Positions 1 through 15,035 of a stretch of DNA of 64,000 nucleotides are shown here, one piece after another; position 1 is the first letter of the stretch; each line of letters opens with the position of its first letter. The translations under genes and the position numbers were made by a program. The notes beneath the pieces are model-generated. The model was given only the letters and a program-made list of their open reading frames with translations. It did no database searches and was not told where the DNA came from. Origin of the DNA: Merluccius polli (lineage: Eukaryota; Chordata; Actinopteri; Gadiformes; Merlucciidae); the NCBI GenBank assembly GCA_030340625.1, contig JAOPHQ010005483.1:31837-95836 (forward strand). Direction: 5' to 3'.

Positions 1-966
1 AGGACGCAGACTTACCGGCTTAGTATTTTGGCAAGGGAAACACACAATGCCGTGTACACAGACACACACACACCGATATTTAAAAGCACAGCTGCACCAG
101 GTCTATTATTAAAGAGCGAACAAAACAAACCTGCCACTCGGAAATATACCTGGATACATGCACGCACACAACTATGACAAGCGGAGTGGACCTGAAACTC
201 TGGTTTGGTGCTTTGCCTACAGGCTTGTCGCACTCCCACCCTGTATTTATGACCTATGGCTCACCACACACGGCGTCCCTGGGAAAATCCAAACAAAAGG
301 ACAACACACAGAAACAAAATACAATGAGAGACAATGACGAAAACACTTCTATTAAATAACCTTGAAATTACAATTAACAACAGCACTGACCTGTTTGCAC
401 TATTCAGGGGTTTTTGAGTGGGTGCAATGACAACATGTCACCACTAGATGGTGCACTCTGACCAGCGAAGCAGCACACACAGCGAACCACATCCTAACTG
501 AGTGTGCATGCATGTGATCAAGGGTGGGAACAGGTCCATCCTGATTGACACACCCATCTCTCTCTGTATCCACACTAATTTTACTTTCCAAGTTAATCCT
601 TTAAAGTGAGAACCTTTCGCAAAGACTAACTGCTTCACACAAAACAAGCTTTTAGAGAGTTTGCATTCGCGCAGCCAGTTTTACTAGCAAGCATTCATCG
701 TTTTCAGAAGTGAACTTTCATTCACACGTTTGTTGAGCCAACTTCATTGGTGTTTTTGGCTCCATGACAAAAGGTACAAAACACACGTACACGTTTTAGC
801 ACCCATTTCTCAAATGTTTCAATGTCTCATCTAATTACTCTAGGTTTTTTTTTTCTCCCGTGAATACACAGCAGGTCTTTGTCTCTCTCTCGCTCATTAA
901 TAGGCGCTTGAGGAGATGAGGCTCTGGTCACCATCACTCGCTGCCGACAAATACCACACAGGCAGG

Positions 967-1098
<132 letters not shown>

Positions 1099-1159
1099 GT
1101 CATCGCCATTGCAACCAATGCAATTAATCCAGGACACAGCTGGACACAGCTCTTGTGAT

Positions 1160-1535
1160 ACATAACTAAAGGATGGAATGGTTGGATGGGGGGAAAAATA
1201 GATGGATATATGGATGGATGGATGGACATACGGATAAGAGTGAAACACACTTTGTTTAATTAGGAAAAGCTCATCAAGGAGAGAGCACTTGGCTTAAGTC
1301 CCCGAGGGAACCAAACAATACCGAATGAAATATAGCTTGACAAGAGAGAGAGAGGACAGAGCAGACAGACAGACAGACAGAACAGAACAGAACGGAGAGA
1401 GAGAGAGGACAGTAGAGACAGAGAGAGCGAGGACAGTACAGACAGAGAGAGCGAGGACAGTACAGACAGAGAGACAGAGAGACAGAGAGAGAACAGAACG
1501 GACAGAGAGAGAGGACACAATGGACAGAGAGAGAG
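1160..1535. repeat. GGAT- and GACA/GAGA-rich simple repeats
   Basis: (GGAT)n-like at about 1168-1228, then (GACA)n and (GAGA)n mixtures at about 1340-1535 including a repeated unit GAGAGCGAGGACAGTACA. Confidence 0.85.
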
Positions 1536-2114
1536 GGGGACTAAAGCGTGAACACAGCCATTATATATCCAATAACAAACCAGCTCCGACCTTAATTGGG
1601 TGCAGAGGAATCGGTGTAGTAATTAGAGCACTAGGGCCTGGCACATAACCACACAAACGCAGGGACACACGCACCGCTTTCCTATGAACCTACAGGACCT
1701 GTTGCTGGGGAACCTGAATTTGTCCTAAAAACCTGTTGTATTCACGGCTCGGTGAGTCATGCATTCTGAAGTTCTCAGTTTCTGCTATTTTAGCAAACCA
1801 CCCACCAGAGCAGCACAGACAACATGACAGACGTATTGAAAAAAAGGCATCCTAAACTAAAATACAATTAAATAAATACGGAGCGAGAGAGACAGAGCGA
1901 GAGACAGTAGACGAGGCATGGGGTATTTCGGTCAGTAGCAGTCCTATTGCTGATTCCTATACTGTAAATGGACAACAGGCCAGACAGTCCGTCTATCACC
2001 GCTGGGCGACCACAGAAAAGACAATTCTCTCCATTCTTTCTGTTGTCACTGAGGGTCAACGTCAGAAAGACTCGTTTCCCACCTCTTACCTTTTTTTTTT
2101 TACCAATGTCAGCT

Positions 2115-2203
2115 GTGTGTGCGTGCGTGCGTGCGTGCGTGCGTGCGTGTGTGTGTGTGTGTGTGCGTGCGTGCGCGCCTGCGTGCGTGCGTGTGCGCCA
2201 GAG
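2115..2203. repeat. (GTGC)n/(GT)n microsatellite
   Basis: Interrupted GTGC and GT units. Confidence 0.9.
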
Positions 2204-3726
2204 GTGCTATAGGGTTCAACAAGGACAACAACACACACTGCTGCAGATGTCAGCTCTGTGCCGGCCGTCTATGCATTCAGCCGTCCGTTGCGCGGGCTCC
2301 GAAACCTCGCCTCTACCCTCAGGTAATCCTCCCGCTAAGCTGCTTAGTGCGGGACAACAGACACAGACTAAACTATCGGGCACCCATCCTGGTGCCGCCG
2401 TTTTGGCTTTTATTGCACACACATCTTGCCATGTAGGCCTAGATGCCCCTGAGTGAGGACATGTTGATTCTATGGGGTTGTATAAGGACCTGGCTCAAAC
2501 TAGTTCTCATGAAACGCACCCATAAATAATGTGATGAGCTACACCTGTGTTTTTACTGTGAAAAGGGTCTATTGATTCCCGGCCACTTCTCCTTTGCGGC
2601 ACCCAAACACACACCCACCCACAGCCACACCCATTTCCTTAACGGCGACACCCCTGAGTCGTACTCATGAGAAACTTGTGCCTGTTGTGTAAAAGTGTAA
2701 AATAATGCATAACCATAATAATAACACATTATTGAACGACAACATGATGCTGCTCAGGTCAGGGAACGCACACAAGCTGTATGATTTCCCATGGGAATAC
2801 AGCGATATAGCGTGCGTCGTGAACACAGCTAGAAAGATAGGGAAGAGAATGGCCGTTTATTGTTGAGAGTTGCATTTCTAATCAAGGGCTAAGGAAAGCC
2901 AAGGCCACTCTCTTCCCATAGACGGGGCTTTGTTGTCTGTGCTGCTGGCAGAAGAACTCAACCCGGTGATGTCCACTCCTAAGTGGGTCCAGAGGACAGT
3001 TTTGTGGAGGTGTCTCTGTGGCATTATTAGACTGAACGTTTAACCCTTTCCCTCCTTAAGGTCTCAAGTTTCCTCCCTACTTCTTAAATGAAATCTGTTC
3101 ACACCCAATAATCTGTCACATCATGCATGTGTTCACAGTGTAGGTATCACGTAATTGTATGATGCAATTATCACTCGACTGCACATTTGCATACACTTGC
3201 AACACAACTGACTGGCGCACATGTAGAAGCATGCATGATCTGTATATGAATATGTAGCATGCACACACATACAAACTCTGCAATTAGCTAAATCAGGAAA
3301 GGTTGCAATACATGTATTAATAAAAAACGTAAATAAATCAGATTTTTTACAAAAGTTACAACTCAGCAATTGTTAATATATATATATATTTTATATACGG
3401 TAGGCGCCACAGAATATTAATTGAATCGATAAACTGCTAATCATAATGTCGGGCAAAATAATCGCAATTATCACTTTTGTCATAATGGTGGAACCCTACT
3501 GCTGTACAGATGTGACAGTTAGACCTCCACTGGAAACACAACAGCACTACCCCCCCCATACTCCAGTGGGGCTGACCCAGGCTTGACCCCCTGGGCCCCA
3601 GACACACAGGGGAGCTGGTAGGGGCCAACAGCTGGCTCACTTTAACTAGTGAAAGTTCAGACTGTGTGAACAACACACACACTGTTTGTGCATATGTGCA
3701 ACGTATCCTCATACAACGGCTCTTTG

Positions 3727-3912
3727 GATATCTTATGAAAATGTTTTTCTGTGCATAATCCTATGAATGTCCACAATTGTTTGTGCATAATCCTACGAAT
3801 GTCCAGCGATCAGTGCGCCTACGCAAGCCCCCGCAGTGAAGAACAAAAACAATGGGTCGCCATGGACACCCGGAAGGTAGGATTATTTAAATTATTATTA
3901 TTATTGTTATTG

Positions 3913-3964
<52 letters not shown>

Positions 3965-4063
3965 GGTTAAGGTTAAGGTTCGGGTTGTGTTAGGGGTGCT
4001 GGACATTCGTAGGATTACACGAAAACATTCTGAAAAATTGTGCATAACTTTTCATAAGATATC
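3727..4063. mobile_element. fold-back MITE with 15-bp perfect TIRs
   Basis: Ends GATATCTTATGAAAA (3727-3741) and its exact reverse complement (4049-4063). A second inverted pair, CCTACGAATGTCCAGC with its complement at 3998-4013, lies inside. The centre holds a (TTA)n microsatellite and three GGTTAA units. No coding capacity. Superfamily not decided. Confidence 0.7.
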
Positions 4064-4760
4064 ATGCAAACGTTTTATGAGACCAGCCTGATGTGTGTGG
4101 CACAGAAAGCTATAAACACAGTGTGTGTGTGTGCGCGCACAAGTGTCAGATACAATCATAGGTATAAATAGGAAGATTAAATTGTTCCAAACAACATTTT
4201 GTTGTTATTCAATGTATTTGTAAATCGATGTCCACTGTTATACAAAAAAACAGCCATTATTACAGTGGAGCTGTACAGTGCAAATCTTGAGGCTTACATT
4301 ACATCCCATATATTATAATAAACATAGCATACATTATAGGAATACATCAGCAGCCACACACAGCGGCAAAGCGGACAGGTGGGCCTGACAGGCCACAACA
4401 CAGCCTTATTTAAAATGCACTCCACAACTACTTCAGAGCAGAGCAGCATAATAGGCAAACTATTGAAAGCAATATCATCGGTGAACACGCATCATCCCTG
4501 ATGCGTGTCCAACAGGGAAATAGGCCGGTGTTATGTCATTGTCATTGTAAAGAAGACGAAGCAAATTGCCGGTTTAAATATTAATGGCAACTTTTTGGAA
4601 GGGCCTGGCTAAGCGGAGTACCTGCATGGAAACCGCTCGGTGGGCTTTGCATCAGATAGCCATTTATCTATGCTACCCGCGCTGCGCCTATACCAGCCAT
4701 TGTCAGCGGAGAACATCCCGCCGGGTGTAAGCCTATACGCCAGCCTACAGGTCTGTGTAC

Positions 4761-4805
<45 letters not shown>
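4761..4805. repeat. (AC)n microsatellite
   Basis: About 44 bp of AC with one CG interruption at the left. Confidence 0.95.
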
Positions 4806-4807
<2 letters not shown>

Positions 4808-6841
4808 GGGAAGGCATCTCCGAGTGCACGTGTGTAGTAACATCGTCATTAATATGCAACGATGGTGTGTGAGAATGGCGCTGCCTGCCACCACCAGATG
4901 AAGGAGCATGAGAATAGAGGAGAACGGGCGTTGATATATCAGGGAACGACATGACTTGCTTGATCAGGAGCATATTTAAATGAGCAAAACTCACAGCTCA
5001 GCAAAACTACTTCAGCAATCGCAAATATTTAGTAAAAAGTTAACACTAGGCCTATTTTGTGTGTGGTTACTCTGGGAATGTGACCAAGTCATTTCTATAA
5101 CATGATATCCAAAATGTGTGTGTGTGGGAGGGGGGGGGGGGCGGGGTTCACCGCTAGCTTCTCAGATGTTCTGTCTGTTTCAAGACCTGCTCCTGGTACT
5201 GCATGTATTTGACCGCCAAGAAGCAGTCACAGCACACAACACACACGCACACGCACACGCACACGCACACACACAGTTGGCACTCCTCCGAGTCTGGGGC
5301 TCACATTTCACGGAGGAGGCAGAAATGTACGGGGGACCGAGGAGGATGCGGCACATATAGGGCCAGCCACTCGGCAGCAAACACACACACAATTACACTA
5401 AGCAGGCAGTGTGGCATTTTCAGGTTTTCAAATTCACTCAGGCTTCAAAATGAGCCACAACATGGGATGCGCACAGGCCCCGCCCACACCCACAGTTTGC
5501 ATAGTCTTGCATATTGTGCGACTTTCCTGCGGGCTCTCCGCTTCCAACTTTCCCACCTCGGAAATACGCAAGTTGATTGAAGACCAGTGAGGTGTGGGAG
5601 TGTGTGTATAGCGAGGTGCCCGCATGTCTGTGGATCAACACTGAAGAATGCGGGCAGCCGTGAGCACACACACACGTACAAACACTCGCCAGACAGACAA
5701 ACGGACACACACACACACACACACAGACAGACAGACAGACGTGTGTGTTACTGCCATGGATTTTAGATCAGGGCCATCTCTGTCAGAACAGTGAAACTCA
5801 AAAGTCAAAAAGGTACCAACAGCCACATCAAAAGGTTAACAACCACCAAGGGGGATCTCAACACACAGCCTGCACGTGTGTACGCATGCCGTGCAGCGTG
5901 CGTTTCCGTACATGCACCATTACCTTAATAGCCCCCCACTGATCAGATGGGCCCTTGATGCTAAACTTTTCACCCCAACCCCGCCCGCTCCCTCCCGCCC
6001 ACCGACATTCCCTCCCCATAATGAAGTCGCCCTATTGAACCAACGAACCAATCGCACGCCATTACTGCCTCATGTGATATTTACTGCTGCTGCACCTCAC
6101 GCCCCGTTTTTAAGACCAGAGGGGTTGAGGTGGTGGTGGTGGTTGTTATGGGAGGGGAGCTCTGGTTGCCTCTGACCATCTTGTTTCCTGCAGGGTCCAA
6201 TGGCTGATACGTTTCCAGAAATGTAGCGTAGGTGTAGTTTGACTGTAAGGCTGTTTTTAGAGCGGGGTGATGGGGGGAGGGGGGCTTCAGAATCAGGTTG
6301 CAGGGTTGCAGTTTATCCGAGGTGAAGGGCAAGATGACAAAGATGAAGAATGTTGACGAGGGGTGGGGGGGAATCTCTGTGTTTGGTCCTGCGGGTCTGT
6401 TGGCATGACAGTGCCTTATGGTTGGGTAACTGCCTTGTTAACCTTGGCAACCCTATATTAGCTTCCACATAACCCTATAGAGCTTCCATCTTACCTACTG
6501 ATCTACAGCCTTCAAAAAAGTATGGGTTATTGTCATCGTCTTCGCTCACTACTTTTTCCTACTATCCGTCCCTAAAGGTCGTACTGAATTGGGAAAACGG
6601 GCGTTTGAGTATGCTGCCCCCTCTGCTTGGAATTAGTTGCAAAATCACCTGAATCGTAGGGAGCTGGTCCCACTGGATGAATTGAGCATTCATAGTCATT
6701 TTAAATGACTTGGAGGCAGGTAAATCTGGCTGTAGATGTTGATCCATACTGCCTCTGTTTGACCCCTGATGTTGATGACGAATACTTGATGAATACTTTT
6801 GGTATTTTATGATTCTGTAATGTGTTCTTTTATTTTCATGT

Positions 6842-7046
<205 letters not shown>

Positions 7047-7199
7047 ATATGCCTCTGGGCCATGGAGCAGCCCAGACAGCGGGTGTCTCTCCACTGCAGA
7101 GCACCATCATGACATGGTACAGCACGCACAGGGCTTACAAGACTTATGATGCAGACGTGGCTGGTTAATGACACCGATGCACCGATGGCACAGAAATTA

Positions 7200-7404
7200 A
7201 AATGTTTGGTTTATGGATCATTATAAAAGTAATACTTTAGATTTTCTTGGCTGTCAGATAAAGCAAGCACATTTAAGAAATCACTTTGGACTCTGGTAAC
7301 TTGTGATGGCTTTTGAAATTATTTAGGATATTTTCTAGACTAAAGGATTCATCGAAAACATTATCGTTAATCGACTATGAAAATAATCGTTGGTTGCAGC
7401 CCTA
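7200..7404. mobile_element. hAT MITE remnant, one end missing
   Basis: The end ATGAAAATAATCGTTGGT followed by TGCAGCCCTA matches the right end of the intact element at 16769-17053, as do internal words (tttatggatc, ctagactaaa). The left terminus is lost. Confidence 0.55.
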
Positions 7405-8424
7405 ATGTGTTTTTAACAATAAACCCCAAGAGGCTTAGATATTGTATATACTGTATACTTTGCTTCACTTTGAAATGTTCACCCCACTGGTCTAACCGGT
7501 TAGACAGTTATTTTGTAAAAGCCTAAAAGGGGTATTTGGTTCTCATGAGCTACAACAAAAAAAACTAGGAAAGTACTCAAGTTTACCCAACTACTTGACA
7601 TGACTATCAATATGATTTTGACAATTAATGGTCTCTTAAATAAACAGCACACTGAAGAGATAGTCTTCAGTTCCACCACCGCCTGCCTGAATTGTAAGGC
7701 TCAAGTTTTAAAACCAGTAAATTCAAATAAACAAACAAAATTGCAAGCTAGGTGTGTCCTAGCAAGATTTGAACCCTGTAGGGTTATTGGAATTAAACTT
7801 ACACAGTCAGAGCAGCAGAGTTCACCAAGACTAGTTGAAGTATATGTAACCCATGCTATTTTCACAACGCAACACTTGTGTATGGATGTCTTTATGTTTA
7901 GTAAACAGAGTCAACCAAAGTGCTGGTGTCCATTCCTGGGTGTCCAGGTGAAGTCAGTTACACAGGTACCTTCTTTTCCCAGACGGATGACACGGGACAG
8001 TTTTATAACTTTCAAATGTTATGGGAAAGTCTGCACTGGGGGGGTTGTGGTGTAAAGTGGTGAAAAGCCAAAGCAATGGGGTTAAAGCGGGGGAAAACGA
8101 GAGGGGATCCCCGGTCAGGTTCCAACAGTTGACACTGCTAGACCCACGGTGACTTGGACCGCTGAGTGTGCCTTTCACTTTCACTTGCTGCGCCATCTGA
8201 CCGAAGCCGACCGCGCCAATATGCCATCCTGCGCACCTCATCTGTTTAGGGTTTTTCCGTACCACCGGGCCTGAAATTACTTCTAGGCGAAACACTATCG
8301 GAACACAGAACGAACAAAGGATATTTTGGTTATTCGAATATTTGGTGCCAGCCCTATGAACGTCTTTGATTTCCAGCAGTCAACTCCCCTCTCATTCACA
8401 GCCGCTATATTTTACACATGCGGC

Positions 8425-8641
8425 TGGCGATGGTTTAGCCAGCTAAACTGCATTGTTCTGACTGTTCTCATGCTCAGTTGTGAAGCTAGCGCTAATAGGA
8501 CAAAGGACTTCCTGTGATTTCTCATAAAATAAAAGAATTTCTGGTGAAAATCTTAAAAGCCGTGAATTACAACCGCAGTATACTTTTTACGTCATGTCCT
8601 GCCTCCTGCACCCCTCGCCTAACACAAACAGAGTATTTCCA

Positions 8642-8681
<40 letters not shown>

Positions 8682-8682
8682 G
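8425..8682 (+). mobile_element. dispersed repeat, copy 1
   Basis: Shares long stretches with the reverse complement of 43548-43735: GTGAAGCTAGCGCTAAT, GGTGAAAATCTTAAAA and TCATGTCCTGCCTCCTGCA, ending in (AAT)n. A nearby terminus-like motif (attcgaatatt, gccagcccta at about 8345) suggests a hAT-derived element. Confidence 0.6.
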
Positions 8683-9877
8683 TCTAGCACGACAATCTCC
8701 TGTTTTTTGTTGTTTTGGTAATGGGGTTTCATTCACTCAAGCATAGACATTTTTGTTTATCAAATGGTCAGAAATAACAGGAATATGCATAGATTTTTGT
8801 CAAATATTAACACAGACTCATTGCCTTTACTGTATGTGGACCGATCATTGCATTGTCGTGCGTAGTCACCCCTCAAAGGCCCATTCTGAGCCAGGAAAAA
8901 CCCTTAAGTACGTCCCTAATTTGTTGATGCCCATAAAAAAAGGATACAACAACATTGGCATCGTCGCTCTCTCTCTACCGCGAACGGACAAGAGAGCAGC
9001 CGGAGACAGCAGAGGAAAAAGAATCGAAGAACAAAGAAGAGTTTAAAAAAGAGAGGAATTAGAGACTTGGAGTGGAAAAAAATGATAAAGGATAGCATCA
9101 CAGAGTGGACAAAGGATTTTGAAACGGAAAATAAATGGAAAATAAACTTTTCTGTTTCCATGTTTGCCAGAGAGAGGGAGTTTTCCAGTGAGTTAGCCAT
9201 GTCTGCTACTGGCTAATATTGAGACAAATTCATAAAACCAGTCAAGATATTAGACAGTCGAAACATTTATACTGTGATTAATGCTTGCTATGTAGGTGTC
9301 CTGACAAACAGACCTGGCGGACGGTTGTTGGCGCTTCCTCTTGGAAGAGGAAGCATTCTGGTGAGTTAGCACCTGATGAGTAGCCTCAGTGGAACTTTGT
9401 TTCCTTTGCAAGAGGGGAAAATAGTTTAATCTGTCGTCTGTTGGCCTGTTGTACAGTTGTGTAATGCTGTTTACCATAAAAATGAATGCAAATTGATTTG
9501 TGAAGGTGTCAAATGTGATGTAATGTATATAGTGGAAGTATATCAGATGTTATGACTGTAAAGTAATGGTAACTTATGGGCTGCTCTGGACATTCTCTGT
9601 GCAGACTGTTTTTTTGTAACCCCCGTTACCCCCGTTGCATGGATTTGTTGGACTTGTTGCTATAGCCACCACCCTAACAGGCTCAACATCAGCACAAACG
9701 GCCTGCTAATAACCGTTGACTTGGTCCCTAGGGGTAGGAGCAGACCATCCAATTGAACACTGAGTGCACTTAAAAAGACATTTATTGGGTACCCATTTTA
9801 TTTTGTTTATTATTTTTCTTGTGGACTTTTCTGGGTTCGGTGTTATTATTGTGTATTTACTCGTGTGCATTGTTGAT

Positions 9878-9927
9878 TGAACACTCAATTTGAAGAAACA
9901 GATGTTTTTTTTTAAATTGAGTGTTCA
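9878..9927. repeat. inverted repeat, 14-bp perfect arms
   Basis: TGAACACTCAATTT at 9878-9891 and its exact complement at 9914-9927 around a T-rich loop. Confidence 0.7.
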
Positions 9928-10888
9928 AACTTAGTTGAACATATATTTGTGCCCATATCTACATTTTATGTACTGTTGTTGTGGTGTCCAGTTGAATTGT
10001 GGATGGTTGTTCATCTATCCTAAGTGAATACATTTTTTTTTTTTAATGGTATTTTGTTTTGTTGAGTTATTACAATACTTTTTCTTTTTGAATCTCGACC
10101 CTGACAAATACCTACACAACTAAGCAAATAATAGCAAAACCGCTTTAAAAACTCGAACTAAACTGATATTAAAAGTCAAAATGAAATAAAAATAAAAACT
10201 AATGAAAAATGCAAAACTATAATAACCTTGGTGCGTGCGTGCACTGTGTGTGTTAAGAGTGTTATGTGAGGCGTTGACACATCACCACTCAATACCCCCG
10301 CGGACGCTATTCATGGGTTTGTGTTTTGATTAGTGCAAGGGTGTGTGTGTGTGAGGGGTGAGTGTGAGGGGTGAGTGTGTGGGGGAGCAAAAAACAAAAA
10401 ACAAAACAAAGGTTCTATTGAGTGGCTATGGTTTGGGGTAACGAGGTGAAAAAGAAAAGGCATAAAAGGGGCTATCTGGTGGTCTACATGACTCACGCCA
10501 TTTTAAACACTACATCACTCTGAGTCACTGGGCTGCACAGACACTCTGAAAGGGAACTTCCACACCAATCACCAAAGCAAGATATATAATAAGAATAAGA
10601 CCTTTTTGTAGCAGTCCAGCTCCAACAAAGCCAAGTTTCTCCTACTAAAGCCCTGCTGATGTCCATTGAAGCAAGATGGCTCCGGTGAGAAATGAGAGCT
10701 CTAATCCGTCCATTAAGGATCTCCAGTTTTATCCGGGACGGTCCTATGACGGTAACAAGGCCCCACCTGTCAGCAGTCTGCTAATCTCAAAAAGCGACGC
10801 ACAGTCACACACGTATAATCGCACAAACACCCGGTTATGCTTGACCCAAATAAGACAGGTAGGCTGAGAGGATTCACACACACGCAGC

Positions 10889-11015
<127 letters not shown>

Positions 11016-11972
11016 CTTCTGACCAACTCACTCTCCAGTGTTTTGCTCATCTCACCCACTCCTACACATTCCACAGAACACACACACCATGACAACCACC
11101 GTTTCCTCCTCCACACCAGCGGCCGAGGCATACAAGTTGCTCTTCCCTTACCTCCCCTTCTGCTCTGTGACTGAAGCATGAGCAACCGCTGTGAAAAACT
11201 ATGGCGCAGCATAGCTCAAATACATCAAAAATGTTTAAGTCCTTCAGGAAGACTCCTTTAAGCATCCATAGATCTGAGCTCACGGCAGGGACCGGGTCAA
11301 ACCGAGTACCGGTTATTTTGAGGCGTCCATTGCGTTTGTGCGTAATGCAGGGATAATCACCCTGATTCTTCTGCAAAAGAGTATTTCTAAATAGCACAAA
11401 CAGACATTGAGCACAAAACTTTCCATTCCAGACTCCCAGCATTGAAGGGAACCCCCTGTTTCAGCTTGAATTTGAACACTATATTTAAAAAAAATGTGTT
11501 TTGGACCAAGAGTACTAGGGAGGAGAGGGGGGGGGGACGTGTTATCCCCATGGTTACACCCCACAACAACTTTGTGATACTTTCTTTTTAAGCTAGTAAC
11601 CTACCGTTGTATGTGTATGAGCGTTATAATGAGCAACGTTGTATAGGAAATGTGTCACACAGCGGGGCGTTATACTATAAGTGTGTGTCTGAGAAGCTCG
11701 ACCCTCTCTCAGACGCGGCCATCATCATCACCCGCCGCCCACAGGGAGCACCACACATCCACGTACACATCCTCGTCCCTTCATCGTGACGTCGAAGTGT
11801 ATCCGAAAAGGCGAAAACACTGCCACCTGCACGCCACCACATAGGATTTCACTCCTGTTCTTTCTAAATGAGTCTTATTTTAGTAACATATTAGACATAT
11901 TACCACGTTTAAAACAAAACGAAAACTATTTTGGGTTCACTTACACTTTAAGAAGAAAATGTCAAATGTACA

Positions 11973-11973
<1 letters not shown>

Positions 11974-12015
<42 letters not shown>
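11974..12015. repeat. (TCA)n microsatellite
   Basis: About 14 units; the poly-His frame is an artefact. Confidence 0.95.
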
Positions 12016-12188
12016 ATTCTAGAGTTTGACCCATGGGTTGACCAGAGTGAAACTCAAACAGTATTGTGTGAGCACAAGTTTCAGTGGTAAGTCAGGAGAG
12101 TATCAAACTCATGGTTTGTGTTGATAACGTCCACCTTGGAATTCAACTCCCCAATCGAGCTGATAACACACATGTGGCCCTGATGGAG

Positions 12189-12304
<116 letters not shown>

Positions 12305-12546
12305 GGGGGAAGACCACCGTCAGAACAACTCGAGCCCATTAGAGGAAACTTAAATCGTTGGGGCGGGAGGGGTTTAAGACTCACAGTTAGGATACATGTT
12401 ACATGATACGCACATCACTACTGCTACTAGGCTTTAATGGAATTAACATAAATAGCCTAACACAGAACTATATTAAGTTAAAAAAACATGCATACTACAG
12501 AAAGACTAGCACGCACTGACCTTTAAAGTTCACACACGGACATAAA

Positions 12547-12582
<36 letters not shown>

Positions 12583-13137
12583 AATATATATCTGTCATGT
12601 TGTGGATTTGCGTGACAGTTGGCTAGAATTACAAGTGATAATCCTTATTTCTATGAATGGCAGTACGGCACCTACCCCACGCTATAATAATGTATTACGC
12701 AACATTCATTTCATTCATTTTTCAATCACCCCCCCAGCTGTACAAGTCACTCAATGATGTCACTCATGTTAGCATTGATTTTATTATACAAGATAGATAA
12801 ACTAGATAAGGTAGATTAGTTTTTAACTGTTTTTACATGGTCATTAGTCATTATAAAATAGAGGTTTACTCCTTATCCAACTATAATAGACATGTCTCAA
12901 GATTGTAAATGGCCTATTTAACGACTAACTAATAATAAAGAATGTGCTATACCTTGTGAATGAAAATCTAAAAAATGAAAAAAGAATAAAAATGTATTAT
13001 ATTCGACATAAATATATAAATTGTATCTGTAATGTTCCTGCAGACCCAGAAAAGCGAGTAGAGAGGGGAAGAGACAAAGGCAGAGCGAAAGCAAACAGAC
13101 TAGTGACGTTAAACAGAGCTTTATCCAAATAGAACCA

Positions 13138-14015
13138 GGGGCCGGATTCACAAAGCATTCTTAAGAAGAAAAAAGTTCTTAAGCAGCACTTTTTTCTTAA
13201 CTATGTTCTTAAGACAAAATTTAAGAAGATTTGATATTCTTGAAGAATTTCTTAGTTTTTTCTTAACTTTCTTCTTAAGTTTTTTCCTAAGAAAGTATTT
13301 AAGAACAAATAAGATTCTTGAAGACAAAGTTCTTGGATTCCTTCTCAAGTTTCTTCACAACTTTAAGATAACCCTTCACCAGTCTTACAACAGCTGCAGT
13401 GAACATATATACTGTATATATGACATTTATATGAATTCATTAATATATTACTTAACCCAAGAATATATGTTAACCAAATGTTGTTCATTTAAACGTATCA
13501 TACTACTTTTTGTATATCAAATAAAGCCTATATTGACAGTTGAAAATGAAATGGGCTCTGTGTCAGTAACAAGTAGGCCTATTGATACCAGAATGTTGAG
13601 AAGTAATAGTAATCAAGGATCTTTGATTATACTATAATTTCCTCTTAAGTATATCAAGAAGGCAGTTGTAGTAATGCATTTAGACTTAGATTTAATTATT
13701 TCAGTAGGCCAAGTTACTGAAAACATATTACTCTTTTTTTGGGTGGCAGCTAGGGAGGAAAATCCACCAAGGCCATTGAGAGACAGAATGGATCCGCTTA
13801 CTCCCTGATCACATGCTAATTAGACAGTATAGGCTATGAGGTTAACAATCTAAGAACTTCTTAAGTCAGAAAACTAAGAAGTTTGTAAGACAATCGACAA
13901 TTCTTAAGAAAAAAATGGTGAATAGCGTTTAAGGAGATGCTTAGGAAGTTCTTATATTTTTTCTTAAGAATCTTCTTAAGTTTTATCTTAAGAAAATGTT
14001 AGTGAATCCGGCCCC
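13138..14015. mobile_element. fold-back element rich in CTTAAG words
   Basis: Ends GGGGCCGGATTCAC and its exact complement bound 878 bp. Both flanking thirds are built of many variants of TTCTTAAGAA (roughly 13155-13340 and 13845-13995), which can fold on themselves; the middle is AT-rich and unrelated. No transposase. Reads through the region are artefacts of the repeats. Confidence 0.75.
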
Positions 14016-14493
14016 AGGTGTACACAATGCACATTGAGACTTGTGTGTACACACAAAAAACACACACACAAAACTAATTAGTTTTGGCCGTTTATGCAGT
14101 GGCTGCTTGGACACGTTCATCCACTGAGTGCTGTGGTGTGGCAGGCTTTCAAAGTTATCAAACCACACATGAGCTCCCGACTTAAACTACCAATAAAAGT
14201 GGGAAATAAGCATCATGTCCATAACCTGAAATGTCAGAATATATAATAATATAATATAAAATACATAGAAGATGTTAGGATATAACAAGGTGAAACAAAA
14301 TGATGTCCGAGAAGCTTGGTATGCTGTGTGGGTCATAACTTTCGGTGTGGATGGGAGAGGGAGGGGTTGTAAATGGTGTGGATGTGTAATGAGAAGGAAG
14401 TGATTCATGACGAAGGACTTCCTTCGCTGCCGCCCCCCCCCCCCCCACCCCTCCAGAGGACTGCCCGTATTCGCTGACCTCTCTCCCCCTCTC

Positions 14494-14652
<159 letters not shown>

Positions 14653-15006
14653 GAGTGAACACCATTCACTCGCGCCTTTGTTTGATACAAGCAGATGGCG
14701 CCCAACCACAGAAATGACATGTCCCTGCTTTTGTGTCTTTGTCTGTACACTTGCAAACTTGTTTCCCAAAACAGCTTTCACTAAGAAAAGGTGACATATC
14801 AACAACAACCACGTTTTATTCTTGTGCAATTGTATGTGTTATTTACACTTCATGGTGTTTGTTGTTCAGTTTTTAGCTGAATAAGAAAAGTAGGAAAAGG
14901 AAAGCGAGAAAAGCACAAAAATTCAGATGCCAACTGAATTGATGCCAACTGAATTTAATCACAACTTTCCGTCCTAAATCACAGATCTTCAACAACAGGT
15001 TAGGGC

Positions 15007-15035
15007 GGGGGGGGGGGGGGGGGGGGGGGGGGGGG
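15007..15035. repeat. poly-G run of 29
   Basis: Homopolymer; length in the assembly may be unreliable. Confidence 0.95.

Noticed and set aside
3964..3981. Interstitial telomere repeat
   Set aside because: Only three GGTTAA units, and the hexamer is not the vertebrate TTAGGG; it is part of a MITE.
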